From Alphaproteobacteria bacterium (GTDB lineage: Bacteria; Pseudomonadota; Alphaproteobacteria; Rhodobacterales; Rhodobacteraceae), in NCBI GenBank assembly GCA_013151535.1, contig JAADIC010000322.1, forward strand, positions 1 to 21,172: a DNA stretch of 21,172 nt, given 5' to 3'. The notes beneath the pieces were generated by a model. That model searched no databases. It was not told where the DNA came from and saw only the letters and a program-made list of their open reading frames with translations. Positions 1 through 6,908 of the stretch are shown one piece after another. The first letter of the stretch is position 1. Every line of letters starts with the position of its first letter. Position numbers and translations under genes: made by a program.

Positions 1-381
1 CCGGTGCGCCCCGAAAGCATCGCCGGTTGCACCTATTGCCACCCGCAGGTTGCCAGCGTCGGCTATACCGAAGCACGCGCCAAAGAGCTTGGTTATGACG
101 TCAAGGTCGGGCGGTTCCCGTTCATTGGAAACGGTAAAGCGATTGCCCTGGGCGAGGCTGAGGGGCTGGTCAAAACCGTGTTTGATGCCAAAACCGGTGA
201 GCTGTTGGGCGCGCATATGATTGGCGCCGAAGTCACTGAACTCATTCAGGGATTCATCGTCGGGCGGCAGCTTGAAACCACCGAAGAAGACCTGATGAAC
301 ACGGTTTTCCCGCACCCGACCTTAAGCGAAATGATGCATGAATCTGTGCTCGATGCCTATGGCCGTGTGCTCCATATGTAG
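1..381 (+). CDS. lpdA: dihydrolipoamide dehydrogenase (E3), C-terminal part
   Basis: This is the 3' end of a gene that begins left of the window; frame 1 is open from base 1 to the TAG at 379-381. E3 is the FAD enzyme that reoxidises the lipoyl groups of 2-oxoacid dehydrogenase complexes using NAD+. The visible 126 residues form the dimerisation domain. They include the HPQVASVGYTE segment typical of the family, the GAHMIGAEVTELI helix region, and FPHPTLSEMMHES near the C-terminus, which carries the catalytic His and the Glu that polarises it (usual form HAHPTLSE). The GTG at base 4 is internal to the domain and is not a start. The gene converges with dnaB, with only 13 bases between the stop codons. 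Family assignment is very secure; which 2-oxoacid complex it serves cannot be seen here. Confidence 0.95.
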   Translation, partial: PVRPESIAGCTYCHPQVASVGYTEARAKELGYDVKVGRFPFIGNGKAIALGEAEGLVKTVFDAKTGELLGAHMIGAEVTELIQGFIVGRQLETTEEDLMNTVFPHPTLSEMMHESVLDAYGRVLHM

Positions 382-384
382 GTT

Positions 385-417
385 GCAATATGCGTTAAAA
401 TTCGCTTTCGATATTGC
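385..417. terminator. possible shared hairpin between convergent lpdA and dnaB
   Basis: A 7-bp perfect inverted repeat (GCAATAT at 385-391, ATATTGC at 411-417) with an inner GCG/CGC pairing spans the gap between the lpdA and dnaB stop codons and enters the last dnaB codons. It could terminate transcription in both directions. There is no clear T-run, so this is tentative. Confidence 0.3.
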
Positions 418-1897
418 GTTGGTAATCTTTGACCAGATTGCCAAAACGGGTGAACTTTCCCTCAAAGCTCAGCTCGACAGTGCCAATTGGGCCGTGGCGC
501 TGTTTGCCGATCACCACTTCGGCGCGCCCGCTTAGATGTGACATTTCCTCCTGCCATTTCATCATCGCATCCACATCATGTTCACCCGGTTTTTCGCGCT
601 CCTTATAATATTCCTCGCGATAGACGAACATCACCACGTCGGCGTCTTGCTCGATCGAGCCGGATTCGCGCAGGTCTGACAATTGCGGCCGTTTGTCATC
701 GCGGTTTTCAACCTGACGGGAAAGCTGTGACAGGGCGACCACCGGAATTTCAAGCTCTTTGGCGATGGCTTTCAGGCCCTGTGTGATCTCGCTGATCTCA
801 TTCACGCGGTTTTCCGAGCGCCCCGAGCCGCGCACCAATTGCAGGTAATCCACGATCAAAACGTCCAGCCCGTGGGTGCGTTTCAAACGTCGCGCCCGCG
901 CCGCAAGCTGGGCAATCGGCAGCGAGGCAGTGTCGTCGATATAAAGCGGGCAGGCTTCAAGGTCTTTCGCGGCCTCCACGAAGCGGCGAAACTCGCTCTC
1001 GTTCAAATCCCCGCGCCGGATTTGATCCGACGGCACTTCGGAGGCTTCTGACAGGATGCGCGCGGCCAGTTGTTCTGCCGACATTTCCAGCGAATAGAAG
1101 CCGACGACACCGCCTTCAACCGCGCCCTCAGAGCCATCCGGCAGCTTGCCCTTTTTATAGGTCTTGGCGATATTATAGGCGATATTGGTGGCGAGCGAGG
1201 TTTTCCCCATGGAGGGGCGACCGGCCAGAATAAGCAGATCGGATTTGTGCAAACCGCCGAGCTTTTTGTCCATATCAATCAGTCCGGTCGAAATCCCGGC
1301 CAAGCCACCATCGCGCATATAGGCGGCGTTGGCGACCTGAACCGCGTCGGTCACGGCCTTCAGAAACGACTGAAAACCAGAGTCGCTGCTGCCGGCCTCG
1401 CCCAGTTGGTAAAGCTGCTGTTCGGCTTCGACGATTTGTTCAGCCGGTTCGCTGTCAACTTCGACCCGTCCGGCCTTGTCGCTGATTTCCTGACCGATGG
1501 CGATCAGATCGCGCCGGATCGCCAGATCGTAGATCATCTGGGCATAGTCACGCGCCGCGAATACCGAGATCGCCGCCCCGGCAAGGCGCGCCAGATAGGC
1601 CGGGCCGCCAAGTTCGGCAAGGCCGGGATCATCTTCCATGAAGGCTTTCAGGGTGACGGGTGAAGCCAGCGCGTTTTTCTGGATCCGCTGGGCGGCAATT
1701 TCAAAAATACGGCCATGCACGGGGTCGTAAAAATGTTTTTCGCTGACCAGGTTGGCGACGCGGTCATAAACATCGTTATTGACCATCAGCGCGCCCAAAA
1801 GCGCCTGCTCGGCCTCGATGTTGTGCGGCGCGGTTGTGATCTCTTCACTTTCGGGTTGCGGCTGCATGCTGTCGTTGATCGCGCTTAGGCCGCTCAT
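395..1897 (-). CDS. dnaB: replicative DNA helicase DnaB
   Basis: DnaB is the ring-shaped hexameric helicase that unwinds the parental duplex at the replication fork, moving 5' to 3' on the lagging strand and recruiting primase. The 500-residue length is normal. The N-terminal DnaB_N domain (about residues 23-125, starting PHNIEAEQALLGALM) is followed by a linker and the RecA-like C-terminal domain. That domain has Walker A AGRPSMGKTS near residue 224-233, the FYSLEMS motif near 266, Walker B LIVDYLQL near 347, and the DNA-binding and ATP-sensor stretch ALSQLSRQVENR with SDLRESGSIEQDADVV. The ATG at 1895-1897 is preceded by AAGGGAAAG, a good ribosome binding site. It is transcribed away from a 39-aa ORF across a 224-bp region rich in repeats and palindromes. 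No intein or truncation is seen. Confidence 0.97.
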   Translation of the reverse strand: MSGLSAINDSMQPQPESEEITTAPHNIEAEQALLGALMVNNDVYDRVANLVSEKHFYDPVHGRIFEIAAQRIQKNALASPVTLKAFMEDDPGLAELGGPAYLARLAGAAISVFAARDYAQMIYDLAIRRDLIAIGQEISDKAGRVEVDSEPAEQIVEAEQQLYQLGEAGSSDSGFQSFLKAVTDAVQVANAAYMRDGGLAGISTGLIDMDKKLGGLHKSDLLILAGRPSMGKTSLATNIAYNIAKTYKKGKLPDGSEGAVEGGVVGFYSLEMSAEQLAARILSEASEVPSDQIRRGDLNESEFRRFVEAAKDLEACPLYIDDTASLPIAQLAARARRLKRTHGLDVLIVDYLQLVRGSGRSENRVNEISEITQGLKAIAKELEIPVVALSQLSRQVENRDDKRPQLSDLRESGSIEQDADVVMFVYREEYYKEREKPGEHDVDAMMKWQEEMSHLSGRAEVVIGKQRHGPIGTVELSFEGKFTRFGNLVKDYQRNIESEF

Positions 1898-1946
1898 TTT
1901 CTTTCCCTTGAATGGTTTGCCTGTCAGCTATCACAGATCGGGCGGG

Positions 1947-2077
1947 ATTGCGCAATTGGACAGGCTTGTGGAAATCCTGTGGAAAAGATTTTTGTTCGCG
2001 CGAACAAGCGTCTGGAAGCCACATTATTTCTCGAAGTTCGGGGCGCGGCCGGAAATATGGCAAATTTGTGGCAAATT
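1947..2077. promoter_or_regulatory. dnaB upstream region with palindromes and 11-bp-phased direct repeats
   Basis: The region between dnaB and the divergent small ORF contains a 10-bp palindrome (ATTGCGCAAT, 1947-1956). TGTGGAAA occurs twice, 11 bp apart (1967 and 1978). A 16-bp perfect palindrome (TTGTTCGCGCGAACAA) lies at 1992-2007, and TGGCAAATT occurs twice, also 11 bp apart (2058 and 2069). Spacing by one helical turn suggests protein binding on one face of the DNA. The TGTGGAAA pair loosely resembles the reverse complement of a DnaA box. The protein involved is not identified. Confidence 0.4.
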
Positions 2078-2121
2078 GTGTTAATCTGGCCTTACAAGTC
2101 TGATTCGAGACTAGGATAAGG

Positions 2122-2241
2122 ATGCTGCCGATGATGTTGGAGCTGATTGCTCTGGCTGGTGTCGCATCCGTGGTGTTCTTCGCAAGCGGGGCGCATTACG
2201 ATCTGGAAATCATGGTCCGCGAGCGTATTCGCAAGGATTGA
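2122..2241 (+). CDS. 39-aa small hypothetical membrane protein
   Basis: This short ORF begins ATG at 2122, with AGGATAAGG directly upstream as a plausible though close ribosome binding site, and ends TGA at 2239-2241. The product has 39 residues. A hydrophobic stretch LELIALAGVASVVFFASGA (about residues 6-24) could span the inner membrane once. It is followed by a charged tail ending VRERIRKD, which by the positive-inside rule would lie in the cytoplasm. It is followed about 90 bases later by a strong hairpin that could end its transcript. No family is recognised. Support comes from the RBS, the membrane segment and the terminator placement. It could still be a chance ORF in the dnaB-tpiA gap. 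Confidence 0.45.
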   Translation: MLPMMLELIALAGVASVVFFASGAHYDLEIMVRERIRKD

Positions 2242-2334
2242 TTTCTTTCGACACCGGCTTGCATGAAACCTCTGTCGGCGCGGTCTTGGGGGCTGGACCG
2301 GTGGAAAGTTTAGATAAACATGCTGTGCTACAAG

Positions 2335-2368
2335 CCCTTCCGAACGCTGCGTTCGGGAGGGTTTATCT
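2335..2368 (+). terminator. strong hairpin after the 39-aa ORF
   Basis: A 12-bp stem (2335-2346 with 2350-2361, one G-T pair) with a CTG loop is followed by TTTATCT. The outer AGATAAAC at 2312-2319 can also pair with GTTTATCT at 2361-2368, so a longer bulged structure is possible. It probably terminates the plus-strand transcript of the small ORF. Confidence 0.5.
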
Positions 2369-2371
2369 ATC

Positions 2372-2434
2372 CGTAGGATGTGTGCTCTGCACGCATCGCC
2401 GGGCCACAGATGCGTGCAGAGCACACATCCTACG
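2372..2434. repeat. REP-like perfect palindrome overlapping the tpiA stop codon
   Basis: Two perfectly complementary 26-base arms (2372-2397 and 2409-2434) flank an 11-base loop. The arm begins CGTAGGATGTG and ends GCACGCATC, which resembles the dispersed extragenic palindromes of the GTAGG...GCACGCA type seen in many proteobacteria (recalled, not searched). The tpiA stop codon TAG (2430-2432 on the minus strand) lies within the outer arm. It may act as a bidirectional terminator or mRNA stabiliser. Confidence 0.7.
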
Positions 2435-3176
2435 CCGCCAGTGCCGCAATGATCTTGCTGAAATCGGCGGCCTTCAGAGACGCGCCGCCAATCAGGCCAC
2501 CATCCACATTCGGCACCCGCCTGATGTCATCCACATTGCCGGGGTTCATGGAGCCGCCATAAAGCACACGAACCGAGCGCCCGACGCCTTCACCGAACCG
2601 CCGTTCCAGCCGCATACGGATGAAATCATGCACCTCGCCGATATCGCCAAGTGACGGAACAAGCCCGGTGCCAATGGCCCAGATCGGCTCGTACGCGACC
2701 ACAAGGTTTTCACCTGTCGCCGCATCGGGGATGGAGCCGGCAAGTTGGCCGCCGATGATATCAAGCGTGTTGGTCGCGCGGCGCTGCTCCTCGCTTTCAC
2801 CGACGCAGATGATCGCAGACAGGCCCGCCGCCCAGGCCGCTTTGGCCTTGAGACGCACGGTTTCATCGCTTTCGCCATAAGCCTCGCGCCGTTCGGAATG
2901 GCCGAGGATGACGTATTCAGCCCCCGCATCCACCAACATTTCAGCCGAGATATCGCCGGTATGCGCACCGCTTGAATTTTCATGGCAATCCTGCGCGCCG
3001 ATGGTCACACAATTGTCGACGCAGACCTTGGCCATGGAGCGTACAAGTGTGGCGGGCGGGCATAAAACCACCTCGCAATTGGGGGCGGGCTGGGCTTTGG
3101 CCAGCAATTCCACCTCGGACAGAGCTGCGCGCAGCCCGTTCATTTTCCAGTTTCCGGCGGCCAGTTTTCTGCGCAT
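2430..3176 (-). CDS. tpiA: triosephosphate isomerase
   Basis: This cytosolic TIM-barrel enzyme interconverts dihydroxyacetone phosphate and glyceraldehyde 3-phosphate in glycolysis, gluconeogenesis and the Calvin cycle. The 248 residues from the chosen start match family length. Catalytic residues are visible: Lys11 in AGNWKMN, His93 in ILGHSERR, Glu163 in VAYEPIWAIGTG, and the phosphate-binding YGGSMNPGN near the C-terminus. The start chosen is ATG at 3176 because homologues usually begin MRRKLAAGNWKMNG. An in-frame ATG at 3191 would add MNGLI; that ATG overlaps the TGA of a possible 28-aa upstream ORF as ATGA, so translation from it by coupling is an alternative. Its stop codon lies inside a REP-like palindrome. 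Confidence 0.96.
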   Translation of the reverse strand: MRRKLAAGNWKMNGLRAALSEVELLAKAQPAPNCEVVLCPPATLVRSMAKVCVDNCVTIGAQDCHENSSGAHTGDISAEMLVDAGAEYVILGHSERREAYGESDETVRLKAKAAWAAGLSAIICVGESEEQRRATNTLDIIGGQLAGSIPDAATGENLVVAYEPIWAIGTGLVPSLGDIGEVHDFIRMRLERRFGEGVGRSVRVLYGGSMNPGNVDDIRRVPNVDGGLIGGASLKAADFSKIIAALAA

Positions 3177-3187
3177 TATCAATCCGT

Positions 3188-3274
3188 TCATAAATGTTGC
3201 AAAGCCCGTCGCGCCCAGTCGCAGGCCATATCAAAATCGTCCAACGCCTCATCCGGCATGGACCAGTTTCCCAT
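3188..3274 (-). CDS. possible 28-aa ORF coupled to tpiA
   Basis: A short ORF (MGNWSMPDEALDDFDM and so on, ending RRALQHL) lies directly upstream of tpiA. Its TGA overlaps the upstream in-frame tpiA ATG as ATGA. The product is acidic and could form an amphipathic helix, and codon use is not obviously random. There is no clear ribosome binding site, and an in-frame TAG lies just upstream of the ATG. It could be a leader or upstream ORF that modulates tpiA translation, or chance. Confidence 0.25.
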   Translation of the reverse strand: MGNWSMPDEALDDFDMACDWARRALQHL

Positions 3275-3337
3275 GCTAGAGGTTTTGCCGTGTCTATTAA
3301 CCCTCGCAAATTGCCGCGCATTGGTGTGGCGGCCACA

Positions 3338-3712
3338 TCAGGCTTTGGCCTGCTGCACGGCTTTCTTGCGGCGTTTTTCGGCGGCGGCGGCTTGGGCCGG
3401 GATCAGGGATTTTTGCGCCCAGATCAAAGCCTCGTCCGGGTCTTCAAGCGCCGCATCTGGCAGGGACATCAGGCCGGGAATGGTGCGAAGGCCTTTCTTG
3501 GTGTCATAGGTGAACGCGGTCGAGCCGGCATCGGCATAGACCGCCGCAAGTGCCTTGTCGGCCTTCATGAAAATCGCGTCACCGATCAGCATGGCGAACA
3601 TGGCGTCGTCGATATAAAGCGCGTGGCCACCGAACATCCGGCCGACACGAACGGGGCCAAGATCGGCAAACAGATCGCGGGCGTGTTCCAGAAACCCCGG
3701 ATCAGCCGCCAT
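3338..3712 (-). CDS. TfoX/Sxy N-terminal-domain protein
   Basis: The 124-residue protein consists of a single TfoX N-terminal domain. The hallmark stretch is VGRMFGGHALYIDDAMFAMLIGDAIFMKAD (about residues 21-51), followed by the second part around FTYDTKKGLRTIPGLMSLPDAAL, and a basic Ala/Lys-rich tail. TfoX/Sxy regulates competence genes in gammaproteobacteria. Stand-alone N-terminal-domain proteins are common in alphaproteobacteria and their role is not established, so no competence function is claimed. The ATG overlaps the stop codon of the upstream A-type Fe-S carrier (TAATG, 1-base overlap), which suggests translational coupling and a shared operon. Confidence 0.85.
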   Translation of the reverse strand: MAADPGFLEHARDLFADLGPVRVGRMFGGHALYIDDAMFAMLIGDAIFMKADKALAAVYADAGSTAFTYDTKKGLRTIPGLMSLPDAALEDPDEALIWAQKSLIPAQAAAAEKRRKKAVQQAKA

Positions 3713-4062
3713 TACATGCCTTCAAATTTGATTGATTCGCCGCAGCCGCAGGCCTCGGTCACGTTGGGGTTTTTGAAGTGGAAACCGGATTGAAGCAGGC
3801 TGACCTGATAGTCTATTTCAGTGCCAAACAGGAACATCTGTGCCATCGGTGCGATCATCACCCGGGCACCGTTTTGTTCGACCACTTCGTCATTGGGATC
3901 AATGTTGTCGACATAATCCATGGTGTATTCCATGCCTGCGCAGCCGCCCTTTTTGATGCCAATGCGCAGGCCCTTTTTGGAACCATCGGCCATCAATTTG
4001 CCAATTTGCGCCGCTGCTGCGTCTGTCATGCTGACGGCTTGCTTGTCGGGAATGCCGAACAT
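3712..4062 (-). CDS. A-type iron-sulfur carrier protein (HesB/IscA/SufA family)
   Basis: A-type carriers accept Fe-S clusters from the assembly scaffold and hand them to apo-enzymes in the cytosol. The 116 residues cover one Fe-S biosynthesis domain with all three ligand cysteines: Cys41 in KKGGCAGMEY, and Cys105 and Cys107 in the C-terminal ACGCGES motif. The ATG at 4060-4062 is preceded by AAAGGAAAG with good spacing. It overlaps the TfoX gene by one base. The motif TTGCTCAGGA (minus strand, 4087-4096) upstream also occurs exactly upstream of the sufT-like gene, hinting at joint control. The sequence alone does not decide between SufA, IscA and ErpA, although the nearby SufT-like gene makes a Suf role likely. 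Confidence 0.93.
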   Translation of the reverse strand: MFGIPDKQAVSMTDAAAAQIGKLMADGSKKGLRIGIKKGGCAGMEYTMDYVDNIDPNDEVVEQNGARVMIAPMAQMFLFGTEIDYQVSLLQSGFHFKNPNVTEACGCGESIKFEGM

Positions 4063-4086
4063 GGGTCACTTTCCTTTAATCCACTA

Positions 4087-4096
4087 TCCTGAGCAA
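4087..4096 (-). promoter_or_regulatory. TTGCTCAGGA motif upstream of the A-type carrier gene
   Basis: TTGCTCAGGA on the minus strand ends 24 bases before the carrier ATG. The identical 10-mer ends 17 bases before the sufT ATG (5673-5682). Each is preceded by an AT-rich, TAT-containing stretch resembling a -10 region and followed by TAG. It may mark the start region of two co-regulated Fe-S promoters. Confidence 0.35.
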
Positions 4097-4158
4097 TTTA
4101 GTATGGATATGCACTGAAAACAAGATGCTACGCAGAATTTGGGTGTTTCGCCGCAGTT

Positions 4159-5199
4159 TCACACCAAACGCGCCGCCTTGCACATATTCGTCAGCTTTTG
4201 CATGGCCAGATCGCGGCCCAGAAAACCAAGGCCGCAATCAGGCGCGGCAATCAACATTTCAGGTGGCAGGATTTTCAGAATGTTGCGCATCCGTTCGACG
4301 ATCTCATCGACACTTTCAAGGCGGCTGACGGCGATGTCGACAAAGCCGGTGATGGCTTGGGTTTTCTCAAATCTCTCAAACAAATCAAGGGCGTTACCGC
4401 AATGGCAATCCTCGATCGACAGGGCATCAATCTTGCCATCAAGGGCCGAAACCAGATCGTAATAAACGTGATGATCGGCCTTGGGATAGTCGGGATTATC
4501 CAAGCGGTCGGGATAGCCGCAGCACATATGTGACACCCGCGTGACACCGCTCGGCAGGCCGTGAAACACCCGTTCCAGCATCTCGACACCATATTCAAGC
4601 GCGGCTTCGGGCTTGCGGGCGAAAACCGGCTCATCCACCTGAATGTGTTGGCAACCAGCCGCAGCCAGCGCCAGAACCTCGGCATTGAGCGCCTCGGCCA
4701 GATCGCGCGCCAGCGCCTTGTCGTCATTATAAAACGCATCCGCCGTGGTATCCATGATGGTGATCGGCCCCGGCAGGGTCATTTTTATGGGGCGGTCTGA
4801 AACCGCCTGTGCCTCGTGGTAATCGCGCGGCAAAACCGGCGCACCGGCGCGGATTTTGCCACGAATGGCGGGCAAGTCGGTGACATAGGCACCGCCACGC
4901 ATTTCGCGCCGCACGAGGGTTTTGAAATCAAAGCCCGAGAATTGCCGGCACTGATAATGCACATAATTCTCGCGCCGCTGCTCGCCATCGGTCGGGATGT
5001 CGATGCCACAGGCGATCTGATCGGCGACCACGGTTTCGGTGGCACGGCGAAAAGCGGCATCGTGTTCAGGCGCGTCGGACCATTGATCGACCACGTCGGC
5101 CTGATAATTATCCTCGCCCATATCAACCGCGAACCAGTCTTTGATTGGCACATAATCAGGCTTTGGAAACGCCCCGAGGCAGGTGGTTTTGATCGGCAT
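4159..5199 (-). CDS. single-domain MetE-like (cobalamin-independent methionine synthase C-terminal domain) methyltransferase
   Basis: The 346-residue protein matches the C-terminal, catalytic half of MetE, not the roughly 750-residue two-domain enzyme. All four zinc ligands of the family are present: His224 and Cys226 in SHMCCGYP, Glu263 in LSIEDCHC, and Cys322 in APDCGLGF. It should therefore be a zinc-dependent thiol methyltransferase, most simply making methionine from homocysteine. Short MetE homologues may use other methyl donors such as methylcobalamin or a corrinoid protein, and some relatives act on other thiols, so the donor is open. ATG at 5199 follows GGGGAA. It lies on the minus strand between the sufT-like gene and the A-type carrier gene. 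Confidence 0.85.
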   Translation of the reverse strand: MPIKTTCLGAFPKPDYVPIKDWFAVDMGEDNYQADVVDQWSDAPEHDAAFRRATETVVADQIACGIDIPTDGEQRRENYVHYQCRQFSGFDFKTLVRREMRGGAYVTDLPAIRGKIRAGAPVLPRDYHEAQAVSDRPIKMTLPGPITIMDTTADAFYNDDKALARDLAEALNAEVLALAAAGCQHIQVDEPVFARKPEAALEYGVEMLERVFHGLPSGVTRVSHMCCGYPDRLDNPDYPKADHHVYYDLVSALDGKIDALSIEDCHCGNALDLFERFEKTQAITGFVDIAVSRLESVDEIVERMRNILKILPPEMLIAAPDCGLGFLGRDLAMQKLTNMCKAARLV

Positions 5200-5292
5200 G
5201 AGAATTCCCCGTTTTTGGTGTAAAAACAGGCTAATCGTCAGGTATGAAAGAAATCAATGCCATTTGCGACCAAATAGGGCCGCAAACCGGAT

Positions 5293-5655
5293 TTACATGA
5301 AACCAAGCTCAAGCCGCGCGGCGTCTGACATCATGTCCATGCCCCATTGCGGCTCCCAGACCAGTTCCACATTGACCGAGGCAACACCGGCCACCAGCAG
5401 GATCGCATCCGCCACCCAGCCCGGCATTTCACCCGCCACGGGGCAGCCCGGTGCGGTCAGCGACATTTTTACTTCGACATGGTTTTCGTCATTGATATCA
5501 ATGGTGTAGATCAGGCCGAGGTCATAGATATTGACCGGAATTTCCGGGTCATGCACAGTGCGGCAGGCCAGCACACAATCCACATAAAGCGGATGATCGG
5601 TGGTTGAGGGGTCGATAAGGGGATTGCCCTCAAGCTGTTCGTTTGTCGCGGTCAT
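5293..5655 (-). CDS. sufT: SufT-like DUF59 (MIP18 family) Fe-S assembly protein
   Basis: This is a 120-residue single-domain DUF59 protein. Family hallmarks are VHDPEIPVNIYDLGLIY near the N-terminal third and SLTAPGCPVAG with the conserved Cys71. SufT proteins help mature Fe-S enzymes and commonly sit in suf clusters. The start at 5655 (MTATNEQ) is preferred over 5682 because GGTGTGAG lies directly upstream as a ribosome binding site and the extra residues (MLRNRNGVR) look like untranslated sequence. Its upstream region shares the 10-bp TTGCTCAGGA with the A-type carrier gene. The usual partners (sufBCDS) are not in the window. Confidence 0.88.
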   Translation of the reverse strand: MTATNEQLEGNPLIDPSTTDHPLYVDCVLACRTVHDPEIPVNIYDLGLIYTIDINDENHVEVKMSLTAPGCPVAGEMPGWVADAILLVAGVASVNVELVWEPQWGMDMMSDAARLELGFM

Positions 5656-5663
5656 TCTCACAC

Positions 5664-5702
5664 CATTTCTATTCCTGAGCAAACATATAGGGTATAGAAA
5701 TG
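5664..5702. promoter_or_regulatory. 9-bp inverted repeat between divergent sufT and tgt
   Basis: CATTTCTAT (5664-5672) and ATAGAAATG (5694-5702) are perfectly inverted, 21 bases apart, just upstream of sufT. They bracket the TCCTGAGCAA motif (5673-5682). This fits an operator or a promoter-region hairpin for the sufT transcript; the binding protein is unknown. Confidence 0.35.
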
Positions 5703-5777
5703 TGAAGGTCTAGGGGGCGGTCCGCGAGTTTTGCGATTTGCACTGGGAAAAGCCCAAAACATCTCGTAAAACGCGCC

Positions 5778-6908
5778 ATGAGCAAATCTTTTTCCTTTCA
5801 AATCAATGCCCGTGACGGGCGCGCGCGCGCAGGTATCATCCACACCAAACGCGGCGAAATCCGCACGCCGGCCTTTATGCCGGTGGGCACGGCGGCCACC
5901 GTCAAGGCGATGCTGCCGGAAAATGTGCGCGCGACGGGTGCGGATATTCTGCTGGGCAACACCTATCACTTGATGCTGCGCCCGGGGGCCGAGCGTATGG
6001 CGCGGCTCGGGGGTTTGCACAAGTTCATGAATTGGGAGCGGCCAATTTTGACGGATAGTGGCGGCTTTCAGGTGATGAGCCTGAATGAGCTGCGCAAACT
6101 GGACGAAAAAGGCGTGACTTTCAAAAGTCACATCGATGGCTCGACCCATCACCTGACGCCTGAACTCTCGATCGAAATTCAGAAACTTCTCGGCTCCGAT
6201 ATTGTCATGTGTTTTGACGAGTGCACGCCGCATCCGGCGACTGAAGACGTCGCTGCCAAATCCATGCGGCTGTCGATGCGGTGGGCAGATCGCTCGCGCG
6301 CGGCGTTTGGAGATCGGCCCGATCACGCGCTGTTTGGTATTCAGCAAGGCTCGGTTTTCCCCGAATTGCGTGCAGAAAGTGCCGAGGCCTTGGGCAAGAT
6401 CGGTTTTGACGGCTATGCCATTGGTGGGCTGGCTGTGGGCGAGGGGCAGGCGGCGATGTTCGAGGTTCTGGATTACGCGCCGGGGCAATTGCCCAGCGAT
6501 AAGCCGCGCTATCTGATGGGGGTCGGCAAGCCGGATGATATCGTCGGCGCGGTTGAGCGCGGGGTCGATATGTTTGATTGTGTGCTGCCATCGCGCTCGG
6601 GGCGCACGGGCCAGGCGTTGACGCGTTTCGGGGCGGTGAACATCAAGAATGCACGGCACGCCGAAGACCCGCGCCCGCTTGATCCCGATTGTTCATGTCC
6701 GGCGTGCAAGAATTACTCACGCGCCTATCTGCACCATGTGTTCAAGGCGCAGGAAATCATCTGTTCGATGCTGCTGACCTGGCATAATTTACATTATTAT
6801 CAAGAGCTTATGGCCGGTTTAAGGGGAGCGATTGCGGCGGGGGCGCTTGATGAATTTGTGGCGGTATTCCATGCGAGACGGGCCGAAGGCGACGTGGAGC
6901 CAGTTTAG
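5778..6908 (+). CDS. tgt: queuine/preQ1 tRNA-guanine transglycosylase
   Basis: Tgt exchanges guanine-34 in tRNAs with GUN anticodons (Asp, Asn, His, Tyr) for preQ1, the entry step of queuosine modification in the cytosol. The 376 residues match bacterial Tgt. Key residues are visible: Asp93 in LTDSGGFQVMSL, Asp267 in MFDCVLPSRSGRTG (the covalent nucleophile region), and the zinc site Cys305, Cys307, Cys310 (DCSCPACKNYSR) with His336 (TWHNLHYY). FDECTPHPA and GGLAVGEGQ are also typical. The ATG at 5778 has no strong ribosome binding site but gives the standard N-terminus. The gene is divergent from sufT. The two tRNA-Asp(GUC) genes at 18624 and 18830 would be substrates. No queA is seen downstream. 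Confidence 0.96.
   Translation: MSKSFSFQINARDGRARAGIIHTKRGEIRTPAFMPVGTAATVKAMLPENVRATGADILLGNTYHLMLRPGAERMARLGGLHKFMNWERPILTDSGGFQVMSLNELRKLDEKGVTFKSHIDGSTHHLTPELSIEIQKLLGSDIVMCFDECTPHPATEDVAAKSMRLSMRWADRSRAAFGDRPDHALFGIQQGSVFPELRAESAEALGKIGFDGYAIGGLAVGEGQAAMFEVLDYAPGQLPSDKPRYLMGVGKPDDIVGAVERGVDMFDCVLPSRSGRTGQALTRFGAVNIKNARHAEDPRPLDPDCSCPACKNYSRAYLHHVFKAQEIICSMLLTWHNLHYYQELMAGLRGAIAAGALDEFVAVFHARRAEGDVEPV

Noticed and set aside
1992..2007. LexA (SOS) box before dnaB
   Set aside because: The GTTC-N7-GTTC direct-repeat form expected in alphaproteobacteria is not present; only a symmetric palindrome is seen.
5658..6659. 333-codon minus-strand ORF opposite tgt
   Set aside because: It is a shadow of tgt, rich in Arg/His/Pro as expected for antisense of a high-GC gene.
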